From: Cricetomys ansorgei
Taxonomy: Eukaryota > Chordata > Mammalia > Rodentia > Nesomyidae
NCBI GenBank assembly: GCA_026225945.1
Contig: JAMJFZ010001228.1
Location: 3,256,001-3,320,000, forward strand
Direction: 5' to 3'
Length of the DNA stretch: 64,000 bases
In this document: in pieces, positions 51,776 to 63,052 of the stretch
Layout of the letters: each line of letters begins with the position of its first letter
Position numbering within the stretch: position 1 is the first letter of the stretch
Notes under the pieces: generated by a model
What the model was told of the DNA's origin: nothing
Seen by the model: the letters and a program-made list of their open reading frames with translations, nothing else
Database searches by the model: none
Program-made: the position numbers and the translations under genes

Positions 51776-53560
51776 CCTTCCCCAAATGGATGTTTATGGA
51801 CAGCTAACACAGTATAGTTCAACAAATGCTAGTGTGTATGTCAGCAGCGAACCTGCTTTTATTTCTCCTTGGAACAGAGCTGTTTAACATCTCAGAAATC
51901 TTAGAAAGTTCCATAATGGAATGCACTAGGTTATGTGTGTCTTCACCAACAATTTGAAGGATTGCTAATGTTTATCTAGGGAGATGTGAAGCAATTCAAT
52001 ATTATTAATTGCTAACAAACGGATAAGATTTACAAGAATTGTCAGAGCTTAAAGCGCCAAATAATCTTTCCTCACGCAAGAAAATTTACTATGCCATTAT
52101 GCTTATTTCTATCAGGGCTCCTATATGCAATCACTGTTCGCTATTAAATTTTTATTGCACATTTAATTTATCTTTCCCTCTGGTGGGAAAACGTATTAGA
52201 TAATTCATTTGACACTAGCGTCTTCTCTTCTTTTTCTTCCTCACTTCTGGCCCCAATAATAGATGGGCAGGTATCTGTGTCTTGGTATTAATTATACAGA
52301 AGCCAAAGAGAGTGACACTTGCTACTGCCTGAAGGGAATTACCAGAATGGAATTGGCTAGATGGATAACTGAGTTGACTTCCATCATAAACACCTATTTA
52401 AGTGTTTTATAAAGAATTCTGGGGGAAAATCACTTATAAATTCCTGTTTGCTTTTCATCAATTAAACTAGAAGGCAATTTGGTTTCTATATACTAAATGT
52501 AGACTACCTGGTAGAAGTTAGGACTAGGATGCTATTTCCTTTATAAAACATTGCAGGGAAGATGAACTTTTATTTTTCTGAAAGTATCCTTTCTATGTGC
52601 AAAGCTTAGCATGACTCATTTTCTGGTCCTTTGCTTATCCCAAGAGCAAGCCCACAACTCAAGATCCAAATGCATCATGCCCGTCACTGTTGACACATTT
52701 TCCCTTAATGAGGCTGTGTTCAAGGAGAACGTGCTTGGCTCTGATGCAAGGGAAACGTCCTCTTGACTTTTAAGAAAATATTATTGAACAATCTGAAGCC
52801 TTAGTGTCTCCAGGATTTGCTAAAACACCATGACACTATTGTCACGACTACCAAAGCTTTGTCTGTACCTTCAAGCTAGAGGATGAACTTGACAGAACAC
52901 CAGTAACCCTAGTTCTGGCGATGAAGTGAGATTGCTTGTTTCTTTGTCTTAACAGTGAGATTTGTATACCCAGTCTGCTGACCTTAGGAGGCAGTGAGTT
53001 GAAGCGTGCAGTTACAAGGAAGTCTCCAGTTTCCTCTGTTCCCAACCAGACTATTGGTTCTTGTGTTCCAAAAGAGAAGAATTAAGATAAGATGTGATAG
53101 CTGATCAATATTCAAGAATTTAGTGAGACCAAGCAAGAGGACAAGAATACACTCTGTAGAACAAAAGGGTGATCTGAGCACCAAGGACTTCATCCTAGCA
53201 GGCCTTATATTTCTGCTCTCTCTGTTATCCCCTAACCTATGCCTCTCCTAATGGCTGGGACTTTGAAGAAAGGGAAATTTTTCCTTGGAATAATTTTACC
53301 CAGAATTCAGTTTGCTAAAAGAATAAGTATGATATGTAAGAATTTGGATAAGAATTTTCAGTATTCCTAAAGTTAAAAAATTCACTAGGGGAAAGGGGAA
53401 ATCTGTTACAGCTGGAAAGACCATTACCATGTAATGTTGTTTACACATCGTTTTAGGAGCCCTGAGGTAGACCACTGGTGTTGATCAACATCATTATCTT
53501 TATATTTTGACCCCAGTCAGCCATCATGTTTACCTTTATATCATATCTTATGATATAGTG
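51776..53560. other. longest repeat-free stretch; possible conserved non-coding element at 51830-52560
   Basis: No repeat or credible frame is recognised over about 1.8 kb, unusual here. 51960-52220 is AT-rich with several TAAT/ATTA homeodomain-like cores (ATTATTAATTGC, GCTATTAAATTTTTATTGC, ATTTAATTTATC, GTATTAGATAATTC). TTAATTATAC follows at about 52290. This composition is seen in conserved developmental enhancers, but conservation cannot be judged from one sequence. Confidence 0.35.
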
Positions 53561-53564
53561 CTCT

Positions 53565-53830
53565 AAGGACAGGCCTGACTGGGATAGTGAGGGAATGAAG
53601 GACAGACAAAAATGTGCAGATCCATGGACAGAAAAGTTGGATTAAGTGGACTGGGCTCTCTGATGGGGAAACCATAGCACCTTCGAAACTCAGTGTATTT
53701 ATTGTACACAGTTGAACAGAAAAGCGGGGTTATTACATACATCAAGGGGACAGCTTAGCTTATCTCAGTAAGAGAAGTCTTTATATAGGGGAGCAGTCTT
53801 CAGGTCGAATCACTGAAAGACAACACTATG
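53565..53830 (-). mobile_element. LTR-like segment, minus strand
   Basis: GGACAGAAAAGTTGGATTAAG, GGGGAAACCATAGCACC, GTGTATTTATTGTACACAG (AATAAA on the minus strand), GGGGTTATTACATACATC and TCTTTATATAGGGGAGC (a TATA-like word on the minus strand). The order suggests a reversed ERV LTR of unknown family. Confidence 0.35.
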
Positions 53831-54582
53831 GTGGACATCTTCTGTACACCCTATCAATATCTTCACATGGATTCTAAAGTCAAATGTACAACATCATGAC
53901 GGTTTGATAACTCAACTGTGTCATTCTTGAGCATAAACTTTATAGATAACAATTTCCTGACCCAATATCAACAGGTATCTAGACATATCAGGCATTTGAA
54001 GAAGTCAGTGGCCAAGGAGAACTTGAACTGGTTTCACTGTTTATATTATGAGGACATCACTTTGGAACTTCATAGGTTAGTACAACCTTAGTCTACCATC
54101 CAGAGTGGGGTTCCATGTGGCCCTGGTGTATTCTTGAATCTCTTCTCTCTACAGTTTTCCTTTTGACCTCAGGAGCACTAGTGGGGCAAGCTCTTCCCCT
54201 GTCACTAGTCACTATCAGGTAGAATGTATGGCTTATTGCACCATTGGCCTGAGGGGCTGCATTATTTCAGGTGCCAACTTGCACCCAATGTTTAATGGGC
54301 ACTTAAATAAATCTGATGTTTTCAGTACTTTGGGGAATTGTTTCAAAGTGTTAGGAATCTCTTCTACCAACTCATTTCCCAAAGTTCCTCTGAAATTTCT
54401 CAAGCTATATGCATGTGTGCAACACACATAAGTATGCATGTAGGCATACACACATATACACACACTTTAAAACTGTTCACTGGTTATAAGAAATTGGAAT
54501 TTACCCAAGCTAGGTCAAAGAAAAGGAGATCTGGAATGGGAGTGGTACTCCTGCCCATCCCCGTGATATCAATATTTACTTA
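53831..54582. other. no gene seen
   Basis: Low-copy looking. The 91-codon plus frame at 54338-54613 and the 76-codon minus frame at 54233-54463 have no recognised domain. A short ACACATATACACACAC tract lies near 54450. Confidence 0.45.
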
Positions 54583-54740
54583 TTGTGTGTGCTTATGTTG
54601 TATACTGATGTAAATGTCAGAGGAAAACTTGCAGGAGTTGATTCCCTACTTCCACAGTATGGATTCCAGGAAGGGAATCTCAGACTGTCAAGCTTGATGG
54701 TAAGTACCTTTACTCAGTAAGCCATCTTGCCAGCTTGGGA
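54583..54740 (-). repeat. tRNA-derived SINE (B3-like), minus strand
   Basis: TTGTGTGTGCTTATGTTG, GTCAGAGGAAAACTTGCAGG, AGTTGATTCCC, CAAGCTTGATGGTAAGTACC, TTTACTCAGTAAGCCATC and TTGCCAGCTT. Confidence 0.75.
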
Positions 54741-54995
54741 GTGGCTATCTTAGAATAGAACATGGTACAGAGGGACAGGAGGTAGCAAATTAATAATGGT
54801 GACTATACTCTCTATCTTTCATGGAGCTTGAGAACTTTTGTTTCTCTGTTTCTCTACATATCTGGTCTACTTTCTTAGTTTTTCTCTAAAGTCTTACTTT
54901 CTCTTTCTCGAGTACATCTTTGCCACCCAATTTATTGATCTTGCAAGTAACACATGGTATAAACTAGAACTCTGAATCTACAAGAGTGTTTGGTT

Positions 54996-55148
54996 CAGGT
55001 GCTGGAGAGATGGATGAGCTGTTAAGAGCACTTACTGCTCTTGGACAGGACCCAAGTTCAGTGCCCAACAGTTAGGATAGGTGTCTCACAATTCCTCTGA
55101 CTCCAGCTCCGGGGATCTAATGCCCTCTTCTGGCCTTACAGACTCTGG

Positions 55149-55222
<74 letters not shown>
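54996..55222 (+). repeat. B2/B3-type SINE with (CA)n tail, plus strand
   Basis: GGTGCTGGAGAGATGGATGAGC, TAAGAGCACTTACTGCTCTTGG, CCAAGTTCAGTGCCC, GACTCCAGCTCCGGGGATC, GCCCTCTTCTGGCC, then CA units at 55150-55222 with one CAAA break. Confidence 0.88.
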
Positions 55223-55225
<3 letters not shown>

Positions 55226-55879
55226 TTCTTTTAAAGAGTGATTCAGTCATACTCCATCACCTGCTTTCCACATCCTGTCCTTTTCTTTGCACTTTTAAAT
55301 TCAAACAGTGTCACTAAATCTGCCAGACAGTCATCTGTTGTCCAAAGCAGTAAAAGGTGGCTGATCTGAAACTCTGCTGTATCATTTAATGGGGATAAGT
55401 GATTTTCTTTATTTTATAAAGTGAAACTATGAATAATTTCATCCTGTGAGGATTTATAAGAGAAAATGAACACAAACTACAGAGAAGGGGGAGAAGATCC
55501 GGGCCAAATGTTTTCAAGTGAGGATATTTTTTTTTCTGTTTCTCATGTTTTTGAAAAGTTTTCCTAGGTAAAATCTCATTTATATTCTGAATTTAAATTA
55601 GTTATACAATTTGTATAGTAGAAAACCATTTTTCTTTCTTTGCTAAATAAATGTTGAATGAATATTTCAAGACTCCTGGTTTGTAAGGCCACTGAATGAA
55701 AACTTTACTCAGGACAGTTCTGTATTAATAAAAATACCTGAGCTAGGATGCTCAGGGTTCCACTGTCCAGTATGGTGCTGGCCATGATGGTGGTTCCCTC
55801 TGCTGAGGTCTGGCAGGATTTGTTCCTATGAATATGCTACCGTATCTCTTTTGATGAGTCATACCATAGGTGAAATATT
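55223..55879. other. no gene seen
   Basis: AT-rich, low-copy looking; T-tract at 55527-55535. No frame over 60 codons. Confidence 0.5.
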
Positions 55880-56214
55880 ACAGGAGTCTCTACTGAAGGA
55901 CTGCGCAGATTAGATTTATCTGTGGGTGTGTTTGTGGGGGAATGTTTTGATTATCAATTGATTACTATAGGAGGAACTAGACAAGTGTTGGTGGCACTAT
56001 TTCTAGGCATGTGGTCCTGTATAAAAAATCCTGTGAGTGAGCCAGCAAATAGTATTCCTTTATGGTTTCTGCTTCAAGTTCCTGCTTGTGTTTCTGCCTT
56101 GACTTCCATCTACAGTGGACAGTTACCTGGCAGTGTAAGCTAAATAAATCCTTTCTCCCCAAGTTTCTTTTGGTCAGCATGTCATATGACAGCAGTAGAA
56201 AAGAAACTAGGACA
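55880..56214 (+). mobile_element. ERVL-MaLR-like LTR, 5'-incomplete, plus strand
   Basis: GTCTCTACTGAAGGACTGCG, TTTTGATTATCAATTGATTAC, GCATGTGGTCCTGTATAAAAAATCC, TTTATGGTTTCTGCTTCAAG, AAGCTAAATAAATCCTTTCTCC (intact AATAAA), CTTTTGGTCAGCATG and GAAACTAGGACA end. The start (GTCAACTTGACAC part) is missing. Confidence 0.75.
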
Positions 56215-56259
56215 ATGATAGAGATGGACATCTAGGTTGTTGTCTCTACATTCCACATG

Positions 56260-56382
56260 AATATACATGTACACACAAATATACCACAACACACACTTAC
56301 ACACACATGCATGTATATACACACCACACATGCACTCACAGAAATATACCACAACTCATTTATATACCCACACACATACATA

Positions 56383-56428
<46 letters not shown>
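56260..56428. repeat. degenerate CA-rich tract ending in (CA)n
   Basis: ACACAC/ACATAC/TATACC words from 56267, becoming pure CA from about 56383 to 56428. Confidence 0.93.
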
Positions 56429-56430
<2 letters not shown>

Positions 56431-57511
56431 TATAGCTAGTTTGGACTGTGTTATCTCCAAAAGCTACGCACAGGCATTGCCTAGCCTTCTATGGAAGAAC
56501 TTAGTCCTGGCTGTCCTGTGATGCTGTGTGAGTCCCACCTGGTCAAGGGAATTTTTGCACGGAAGAGCAACTATCCAGACAAGGTTCAGGGACAGCAACA
56601 CACAACCATTTTTTTCTCCCCTAACATGATAACTGGTACCACAGACAGCCATAGGGGGGAAAAATCTCTTGAATCTGAGTAGAAGCCCATTCATTGTCAA
56701 TCTGCTTTGCTCTTTAGCTAGACTTCCTCCCACCCAGTCATCTCTGTGCAGGACTACATAATGCCACCCTGTTTTCCTTCACTAGCCTTAATCTAGACAG
56801 TACATTCAATGGTCCACACGTTTTTAGTTTTTGTTTTCCTTTGTCTGTATTTCCTTTCCTTTCTTGTAGTTGTGGGGATCAGATGGGATCTTGTTACCAC
56901 TGTTGACCTTGAGGTCCTTGCTTCAGCCCATAGCTTGGATGTCTCCTTCAAGGGGCTTCATTTCCTTACTTCCTACTCATGCAGCATGGTGTTTTGGGAA
57001 CCATTTTAATTCTGGACCACTGTTCACAGTCCACAGGGCACAAATGCACAGTGCCCCAGCATGGGAGGCAGTAGGCATCTTCTCAAGGCAGGCTGTTTTC
57101 CTTGCTTTCTCCCTGTCTGTCTTGTGGGTCAGATGCCTCCAGTCCCCAGGGCTGTGATTCTCTATGCTGCTGTCTTGGTGTAGAAACGATGGATTGCATT
57201 GCTTAGAAATTCCTGGCCAAGGCTGTTGTCAGATACACTGAGAACATCTGTCATCTGTGGAGGGAGGATGAACAAAGGGCTCACCTTAGAAGCCAGCCTG
57301 CTTTCCTTTCTGGGTTTGGTGTCACTTGTGATTAGTGTTGACAGCACATAGCCATAGAACTGTCTCCCACCTGACTCTCTGAATTCTGTTTAAGGCTTCG
57401 CAAGCTCCTCTCTCTGGCAGCAGTTCAGCCTTGATGGTTTGGTACCCTCTACAGTCCTGCCCTCTTCCACCAATTCACCACCTTCCAGTGACCTAGCTGC
57501 TCATGCTCTTT
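56429..57511. other. no gene identified; unassigned frames
   Basis: Comparatively GC-balanced, no recognised repeat. Frames of 61-95 codons occur on both strands. The one at 57162-57347 (minus) has balanced composition and extends upstream without stops for some distance, but I do not recognise it and see no splice or start context. It could be an unnamed repeat or an old retrocopy. Confidence 0.35.
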
Positions 57512-57850
57512 CTGTGTGTGTGTGTGTACATGTGCATGTATGCATATATGTCTGTTCATGTGTGTGCCTATGTGTGTGGAGGATAGAAGTCAACTTTGGA
57601 TATTATTTCTAAATTTTTTTTTGAGACAAGGGCTCTTATTGGCCTGGAACTTGTCAAATAGTCTAGCCTGGCTGGGCAGTTAGCCCCAGGGATTCACCTG
57701 TTTCTACTTCAATAGCTCTGATTACAAATGTGGGCCACCACTCCCAAATTCCTGAAAGTTTTTCTGTTTTTGTCTTTGATTTTGGGTCTCAAATGCAGAT
57801 CTTCAAACTTGCTAGGCAAATACTTTGTCAACTTAATCGTCTCTCCTGGA
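57512..57850 (-). repeat. B4-type SINE with TG tract, minus strand
   Basis: TG units at 57512-57526, GTGTGGAGGATAGAAGTCAAC, TTTTTTTGAGACAAGGGCTC, AGCCTGGCTGGGCAG, TTAGCCCCAGGGATTCACC, GTGGGCCACCACTCCC, AACTTGCTAGGCAAATAC and ATCGTCTCTCCTGGA. Confidence 0.82.
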
Positions 57851-58215
57851 GTCTACACAGCACTACTTTTGAGGTAGCATTTCCTTTCCTAGACAAAGCC
57901 AGCTAGCCTGTTCCCCCCTCTGCAAGAACAAGGGAATAGCTGTAGGGAGCAAGAAAGAGGAAGTGTTTATGTAAATAAACAAATATTGGTACTTAAATCG
58001 GAGTGAGATTCTAAAACAAAGTCGAATCATTTCACTTTTAATCCAGGGCTGGTTTCTTCTCTGATGACTTTCTTACCTGATGGCTTCTCCAGGCATTGCT
58101 GTTGGACACAGAAGTTCTTATTACTTGTAATCTTTCCCTACCAGAAACTGAGCATAGAAAACAAAATGAAGAAGACAGGACAAGGAGAATTATTGGAATA
58201 TATTATAAATGCCAG
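57851..58215. other. no gene seen
   Basis: Low-copy looking. The 89-codon plus frame at 58064-58333 runs into the following LTR. Confidence 0.5.
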
Positions 58216-58588
58216 TGTCCTGGTTAGCATGGACTGTCAACTTGACACAGCTTGGAAATTGCCCGGAAAGAGAGCCTCTTCTGAGTTATTTTCTTTATCA
58301 GACTGGCCTATAAGGTATTGTCTTGATCTTTAATTGATGTAGGAGGGCCTAGCCCACAATGGGAAGTGTACTCCACCTGGGAAGGCGGTCCTGGGTTGTA
58401 GAAGCAAGATGGCTAAGAATGAGCCTGCTTGAGGCAGCAAGCAGCATTCTCCATGGATTTTGCTTCATGTTCCTGCTTGAGGCTCTGCCTTGATTTTCCT
58501 CAGTGATGGACTGTGACCTGGAGTTGCAAACTAAAGAAAAGCTTTCTTCCCCTAAGTTACTTTTGGTCATGAATGAGACTAGAACACA
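58216..58588 (+). mobile_element. ERVL-MaLR-like solo LTR, plus strand
   Basis: TGTCCTGGTTAGCATGG, CTGTCAACTTGACACAGC, GTCTTGATCTTTAATTGATG, TAGGAGGGCCTAGCCC, CAGTGATGGACTGTGACC, AAACTAAAGAAAAGC (mutated poly(A) signal), TTACTTTTGGTCATG, and an end near AGAACACA. Confidence 0.82.
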
Positions 58589-58751
58589 CAGCTGCTCAAT
58601 TCTCTACAGAGTCTTCACCCACTACCCAACCATCAGACCCTGCTATTGCTCCCTTTGTTATCCATAGACCCTATAGTCACATAGAGGAATATGTGACAAA
58701 TTTAAAGAGCTTTGGGTAGATTAGAAGCTTTTAAAAACTGTACCTTTGGTC

Positions 58752-59082
58752 TGAAGTGATAGCCTAATTGGTACAATGCTTGCCATGTAGGCATGAGTAC
58801 CTGAGTTCAGCTCCCAGATTCCATGTGAAGAAGGTTAGGCATAGTGGCAAATGCTTGTAAGTTCAGTGCTGGGAAGGTCAAAACAAGCAGATCCTTAGGG
58901 CTTCCTGAATAGCAGGCCTAGCTGAATTAGTGACTGCCAAGCCAGTGAGAAAGTTGGCTTCAGAAATCAAAGTAGACAGTGCTTGAGGAATGACAGTTGA
59001 TGTAGACTACTAGTCTCCAGCTGCTCTCCCTCCCTCTCTCCCTCCCCCTCTTTCTTACACAAACACACACACAGACACACCA
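58752..59082 (+). repeat. B4-type SINE, plus strand
   Basis: CTGAAGTGATAGCCTAATTGG, GAGTACCTGAGTTCAGC, GGTTAGGCATAGTGGCAAATGC, GAAGGTCAAAACAAGCAGATCC, CCAAGCCAGTGAGAAAG, TTGAGGAATGACAG, then a CT-rich stretch and ACACACACACAGACACACC tail. Confidence 0.75.
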
Positions 59083-59661
59083 TCTACACTTTTCCTCCTC
59101 CTAAATTGCATTGGAGAGGCCTTAAGGCAGATACTCTATATTACCCAGAATATGCCCAAGGATGGAGTGGCTTGAGCCTTGAACAATGTTTTCAGTTACA
59201 ATACTCTGAAGCGAAGATAAGAAATATCACACTACTGGAGTGTTATTGATGTCGTTATAAAAAGTATTATTGATTTATTTATGCTTCTAAATCACTCCAG
59301 AAAATGATTTGAGCCAGCCCATCTATATCTATTCTTCTACATGCATACACACAATGGGATAAATCTTAAAAATAAAAGTGAAGAAATGACAGCCAAGGGA
59401 AAACAAAATCAAGAAAACAGGATGAGTAGAGGTTTGATCACATGCAATGAATATCATGAGACACTATTTCAGCTGTTGAAGAGAAGTCAAAATTGGTCAT
59501 AAATTAACCAGCAACCAAAACATGAAGATACAATCTTAAGCAAAAATATGGTACCTCTGAAATAAATGCTAAGCAAAAGCCAAAAAGCACGTTAGTTTTG
59601 GTTCTTCCATTCTATGGAATGTTCCACATTGACCTTTTGATTGGGACACCTGAGCAGAGGC
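59083..59661. other. no gene seen
   Basis: AT-rich, low-copy looking, no frame over 60 codons. Confidence 0.5.
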
Positions 59662-59666
59662 GTACC

Positions 59667-60130
59667 TCTCCTGGTTACCCTTGACTGTGAACTTGGCACA
59701 CTCTACATTTATCTGAGAAGAGAGCGTCAATTGAGGAGTTACTTAGATCAGATGAGCCTGCAGTGATGCCTTTTGGGAATTATCTTGATTTTTGATTGAT
59801 GTAGGAAGACCTACACCACTATGGGTGGCACCATTCCACTGGCAAGGTGGTTCTGATTGTATAAGGAACTTGCTGAGTGTAAGAATGCCTCCAAGTTGTA
59901 AGAAGCATCCTGTGTGGTTCCTGCGGTGCTGCTTTGGTTGTGACGTGGATTCCTTGATTGAAGGCAGTGCTGTGTGAGATAGCATGCAGGCCTGCACTCA
60001 GGTTCCTGACTCAAGTTCTATCAGTGATGGACTTATAGCCTGGAATTGTAAACCAAATAAACCCTTTCTTCTCCAAGGTTGCTTTTGGCCAAGGTATTTA
60101 TCACAACAACAGAAAGGAAAACTAGAAGAG
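59667..60130 (+). mobile_element. ERVL-MaLR-like solo LTR with GTACC duplication
   Basis: TCTCCTGGTTACCCTTGAC, GAACTTGGCACACTC, TCTTGATTTTTGATTGATG, AAACCAAATAAACCCTTTC (intact AATAAA), TTGCTTTTGGCCAAGG, ATCACAACAACAGAAAGG. The 464-bp element is flanked by GTACC at 59662-59666 and 60131-60135. Confidence 0.85.
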
Positions 60131-60324
60131 GTACCAACTCCATTTTCAGACAGAGCTGGTTTTTTTTTTTTTTTTATTCTGTGTCTCAGAGGACATGATG
60201 ATCGCATACAGTTTGGCAGACATAGTTGTGCAAGACTCAAAACTGCCAACTACGCAACAGTGCTTTGCTTGAACTGAAATTGCCCAAATATGATGATTTT
60301 TATATACTAAGGAGCACTGATAGG

Positions 60325-60870
60325 GGTTGGGGAGATAGAGATGGATTAGTCAGAAAAATGGTTCTTCTGCAAGCATGAAATATCAAGTTCCATCCCTAGA
60401 ACCTCTGTGAAAAAGCCTGGCTGAGTGACATGCTTGTAGTCTGGGAAGCTATGGAGGTAGACACAGGAGGGCAGCTGCAGCTCACAGGCCAGTCTATCAA
60501 CATTCGTGAGCCCCATGTGTAGTGAGAGACCTTACCTTAAAAAAATATGAGAAGAGAATGGAGAGATAGTTTCCATGGCTAAGAGTGCTGGATGGCTGGA
60601 TGCTCTTCCAGAAGACCCAGGTTCAGTTCCCAGCACGCACACATGGTGGCTCACAGTTGTCTATAAGCAGTTCCAGGGGATCCAACACACCCTCTTCTGG
60701 CTTCTGTGGGCACTGCCTGCACATGGTAATATACATACATGCAAGCAAAGCACTGATGCATGTAAAAATAAATAAACGAATATTAAAAACAAATGAAGAA
60801 GAATAACAGCGGTAGAAGAAGATACCTGATATTTACCTCTGGCCTCTACAGGTGAATGCACATAAACTCA
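60325..60870 (+). repeat. B4-type SINE, split by a B3
   Basis: GGGGTTGGGGAGATAGAG, AAGTTCCATCCCTAGAACC, AGGTAGACACAGGAGGGC, TAGTGAGAGACCTTACC and TTAAAAAAAT at 60325-60547. It resumes at about 60800 with GGTAGAAGAAGATACCTGATATTTACC and CTCTGGCCTC through about 60870. A 21-T tract lies upstream at about 60159-60174. Confidence 0.78.
60558..60785 (+). repeat. B2/B3-type SINE inserted in a B4
   Basis: GGAGAGATAGTTTCCATGG, CTAAGAGTGCTGG, GACCCAGGTTCAGTTCCC, ACACATGGTGGCTCACAGTTG, AGCAGTTCCAGGGGATCC, CCCTCTTCTGGCTTC, AAAAATAAATAAACG. A-rich GAAGA-containing words on both sides look like an imperfect target duplication. Confidence 0.85.
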
Positions 60871-61004
60871 CACACAGATTTATCACACAACCAATCTTTT
60901 AAAAACAATACCGATAATCCCCCCAGTGAGCAACTTTGGCACCTACCAGTGAAGTTATGGTGCTGTGTTGCCACCCAAAACTGGAGCTGCACTCGGTTTT
61001 GGGC

Positions 61005-61088
61005 CCTCACGTGAGTGCTAGGAACCAAACATGGATCCTCTGCAAGAGTAGCGAGTGCTCCTAGCTGCAGATCCATCTTTTCAGTCCC
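61005..61088 (-). repeat. B2-type SINE fragment, minus strand
   Basis: ACGTGAGTGCTAGGAACC, AAACATGGATCCTCTGCAAG, AGTAGCGAGTGCTCC, GATCCATCTTTTCAGTCCC. Confidence 0.65.
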
Positions 61089-61235
61089 AGTCTCAGTCCC
61101 ATGAAACAATTATTATATAAATACCCGTAACCATGTCTTCCATAAGCGGCACACTAGCAAAGCAGTATCAACACTTACCCAAAGTGTACAACTGTCTTGG
61201 CAGGAATGAAGATATCATGAAGAGATACCCGTGCC

Positions 61236-61670
61236 TCTCCCCTTGGGTATCAGACTACTGGTACAAATGAAGACAGATTAAAATTTCCCCAACCGTCTCA
61301 TGCTGAGAGAAAGGAAAAACTGGAAGACTCTGCCAGCCAGAAGGGAGCTTGTCTCCTTGAAAGAGATTTGCAGTTTATCAGATCACCTTGCAGGAGAGAC
61401 TGGAGCAGAGACAATGATGATAAGTGGGCCATGCCTTGAAGGATCACTTAGTTATACATTCCTCTGGCTTTTTCTTTAAACATAAACCCTGTGCAGGGAC
61501 TTCAAAGATGTATTTGGGGGTAGGGTATTCAGTGGGCCTCTTCATTCCTCTTCCCAAGGTGGCTATACTGAATACATATTCCCTTTCTGTTTTTCATTAT
61601 TAATTTCTGCCTTTAATTGGCCCACTGAGGGTGAGTAGCTACACCTATCTTTCTAGAGCTGTCAGATCTA
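61236..61670 (+). mobile_element. LTR-like segment, plus strand, family unknown
   Basis: CTTGTCTCCTTGAAAGAG matches the block at 41870. Further on are TTTTCTTTAAACATAAACCC (TATA-like), GGTGGCTATACTGAATACATATTCCC (near poly(A)-signal AATACA) and GGCCCACTGAGGGTGAG. The order fits an LTR, but no termini were pinned down. Confidence 0.45.
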
Positions 61671-62046
61671 AGACTCTAACTCTGATGATTCTAGTAACAG
61701 GAGCACATTAAAAGTTTTAAGAGGAAATAAATAGAAATGGTGACAGGTCCCCGTGAGTCACCTTCTAAGAATGGGGATAGGTGTTTAGTTTGTTTGATGT
61801 TGGTGGTATCTTGGTCATTGAAATGCTGATGACACACAGGCAAGGGCAAGGACTGGGGAGAAAAGAGTCCAGTAAGACAAATGTTCTCTGTGCTGTCATG
61901 GGCCACTGGAAATTATTTTCTAAAAGGAAGGAGGAACAATTCCGGTGGTATGATAAGAGACTGGGAGAGAATCACAAAGAGGAGAGAGGGAAAAACACAA
62001 AGTAAAAAGTAAGGAAAGAGGGAAAGAGACTCACAAAGAAAGAAGC
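61671..62046. other. no gene seen
   Basis: Purine-rich at 61920-62045 (AGGAAGGAGG, GAGAGAGGGAAAAAC). Frames of 71-74 codons on opposite strands are unremarkable. Confidence 0.5.
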
Positions 62047-62355
62047 TGTGTGTGTGTGTGTGTGTGTGTGTTGCATTCACCTGTGCAGGCATATGTTGAG
62101 GCCAGAGGCCAAAGTCAGCTGTCTTCCTCAGTAGCTTTCCACCTTATTTTTTGAGACAAAGGCTCTTACTGAAAACAGAGCTCACTGATTTAGCTAAGGT
62201 TGGCCATCAAGTCCCAGGGATCCTCCTGTCTCCACTTGCCCTGGCCTTGGATCACAGCACTATCCTTCCATGTTTTTAGTGGGTACTGAAGGTAGAACTT
62301 GGTCTTCATGCCTACACAGCACACACTTTATCTACTGAGCACCCCACTGGCCTCT
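62047..62355 (-). repeat. (TG)n plus B4-type SINE, minus strand
   Basis: TG units at 62047-62073, GGCCAGAGGCCAAAGTCAGC, CCACCTTATTTTTTGAGAC, AGAGCTCACTGATTTAGC, TCCCAGGGATCCTCC, TTTTTAGTGGGTACTGAAGG, GAGCACCCCACTGGCC. Confidence 0.85.
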
Positions 62356-62901
62356 GAGAAAAGCTGTTTCTAAAATTTAATGGTAGTCAACTATTTGACT
62401 TCATGGCAGAAGACAGGGAAGAACAAAAGGCTTTCTTGAGATGGACAGAGGTAAAGAAAATAGAGTTCCCCTACGAATCCTCTTCCCACTAAGTGCCCCT
62501 TTTTGCCATAGCAGCACAATGGTGCCTATTCTTGTAAGGTAGCCATATTGCAGAAGGAGTGCAGGAGACAGGAGGTTGTGTTCCAGAACATCATAGATGG
62601 AGAAGTAAAAAAAAAATTCTTGTGGCTTTGAGTTCTGACAAAGCTTGAATTCTGTTTCATCTCTGACATGGCACTGAAGTTCGGTTCCAAATCAGGGCGC
62701 AGCGAGATTGTATTTTTGCTTTAGCAATATCCTTTGGCAGTGTTATAGAGAATTGATTGCAGGGAAGCTACCTTAGTTCCACCTCATGATGCTTTCTTAT
62801 GGTGACCAGCCCTCTAACTCCTGGTATTTCTGGATGCTAGGAAGGGGTAAGAATTCTTCCTCTGCCTACCATTTTAAGGTCTTATGAAAGGTACAAGACA
62901 G
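62356..62901. other. no gene seen
   Basis: Low-copy looking, A-tract at 62608-62617, no frame over 60 codons. Confidence 0.5.
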
Positions 62902-63052
62902 GGATGGGCATGGTGGTACATACCTGTGGTTCTAGCACTGTGCATCTTCTGGAGGCTGGAGGATTGCTGCAAGTTTGAGGCCAACCTGATTTACACAGAG
63001 AGTTCCAGGCCAGCAATGACTACATAAGGAAATCCATCTCAAAAGAAACAGA
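62902..63052 (+). repeat. B1-type SINE, plus strand (diverged)
   Basis: GGGATGGGCATGGTGGTAC, TACCTGTGGTTCTAGCACTG, GGAGGCTGGAGGATTGCTGC, AAGTTTGAGGCCAACCTG, AGAGAGTTCCAGGCCAGC, AAATCCATCTCAAAAG. Confidence 0.85.

Noticed and set aside
55148..55222. Regular short repeats that could suggest an array system
   Set aside because: Pure CA dinucleotide with no spacers; nothing in the window resembles a CRISPR array.
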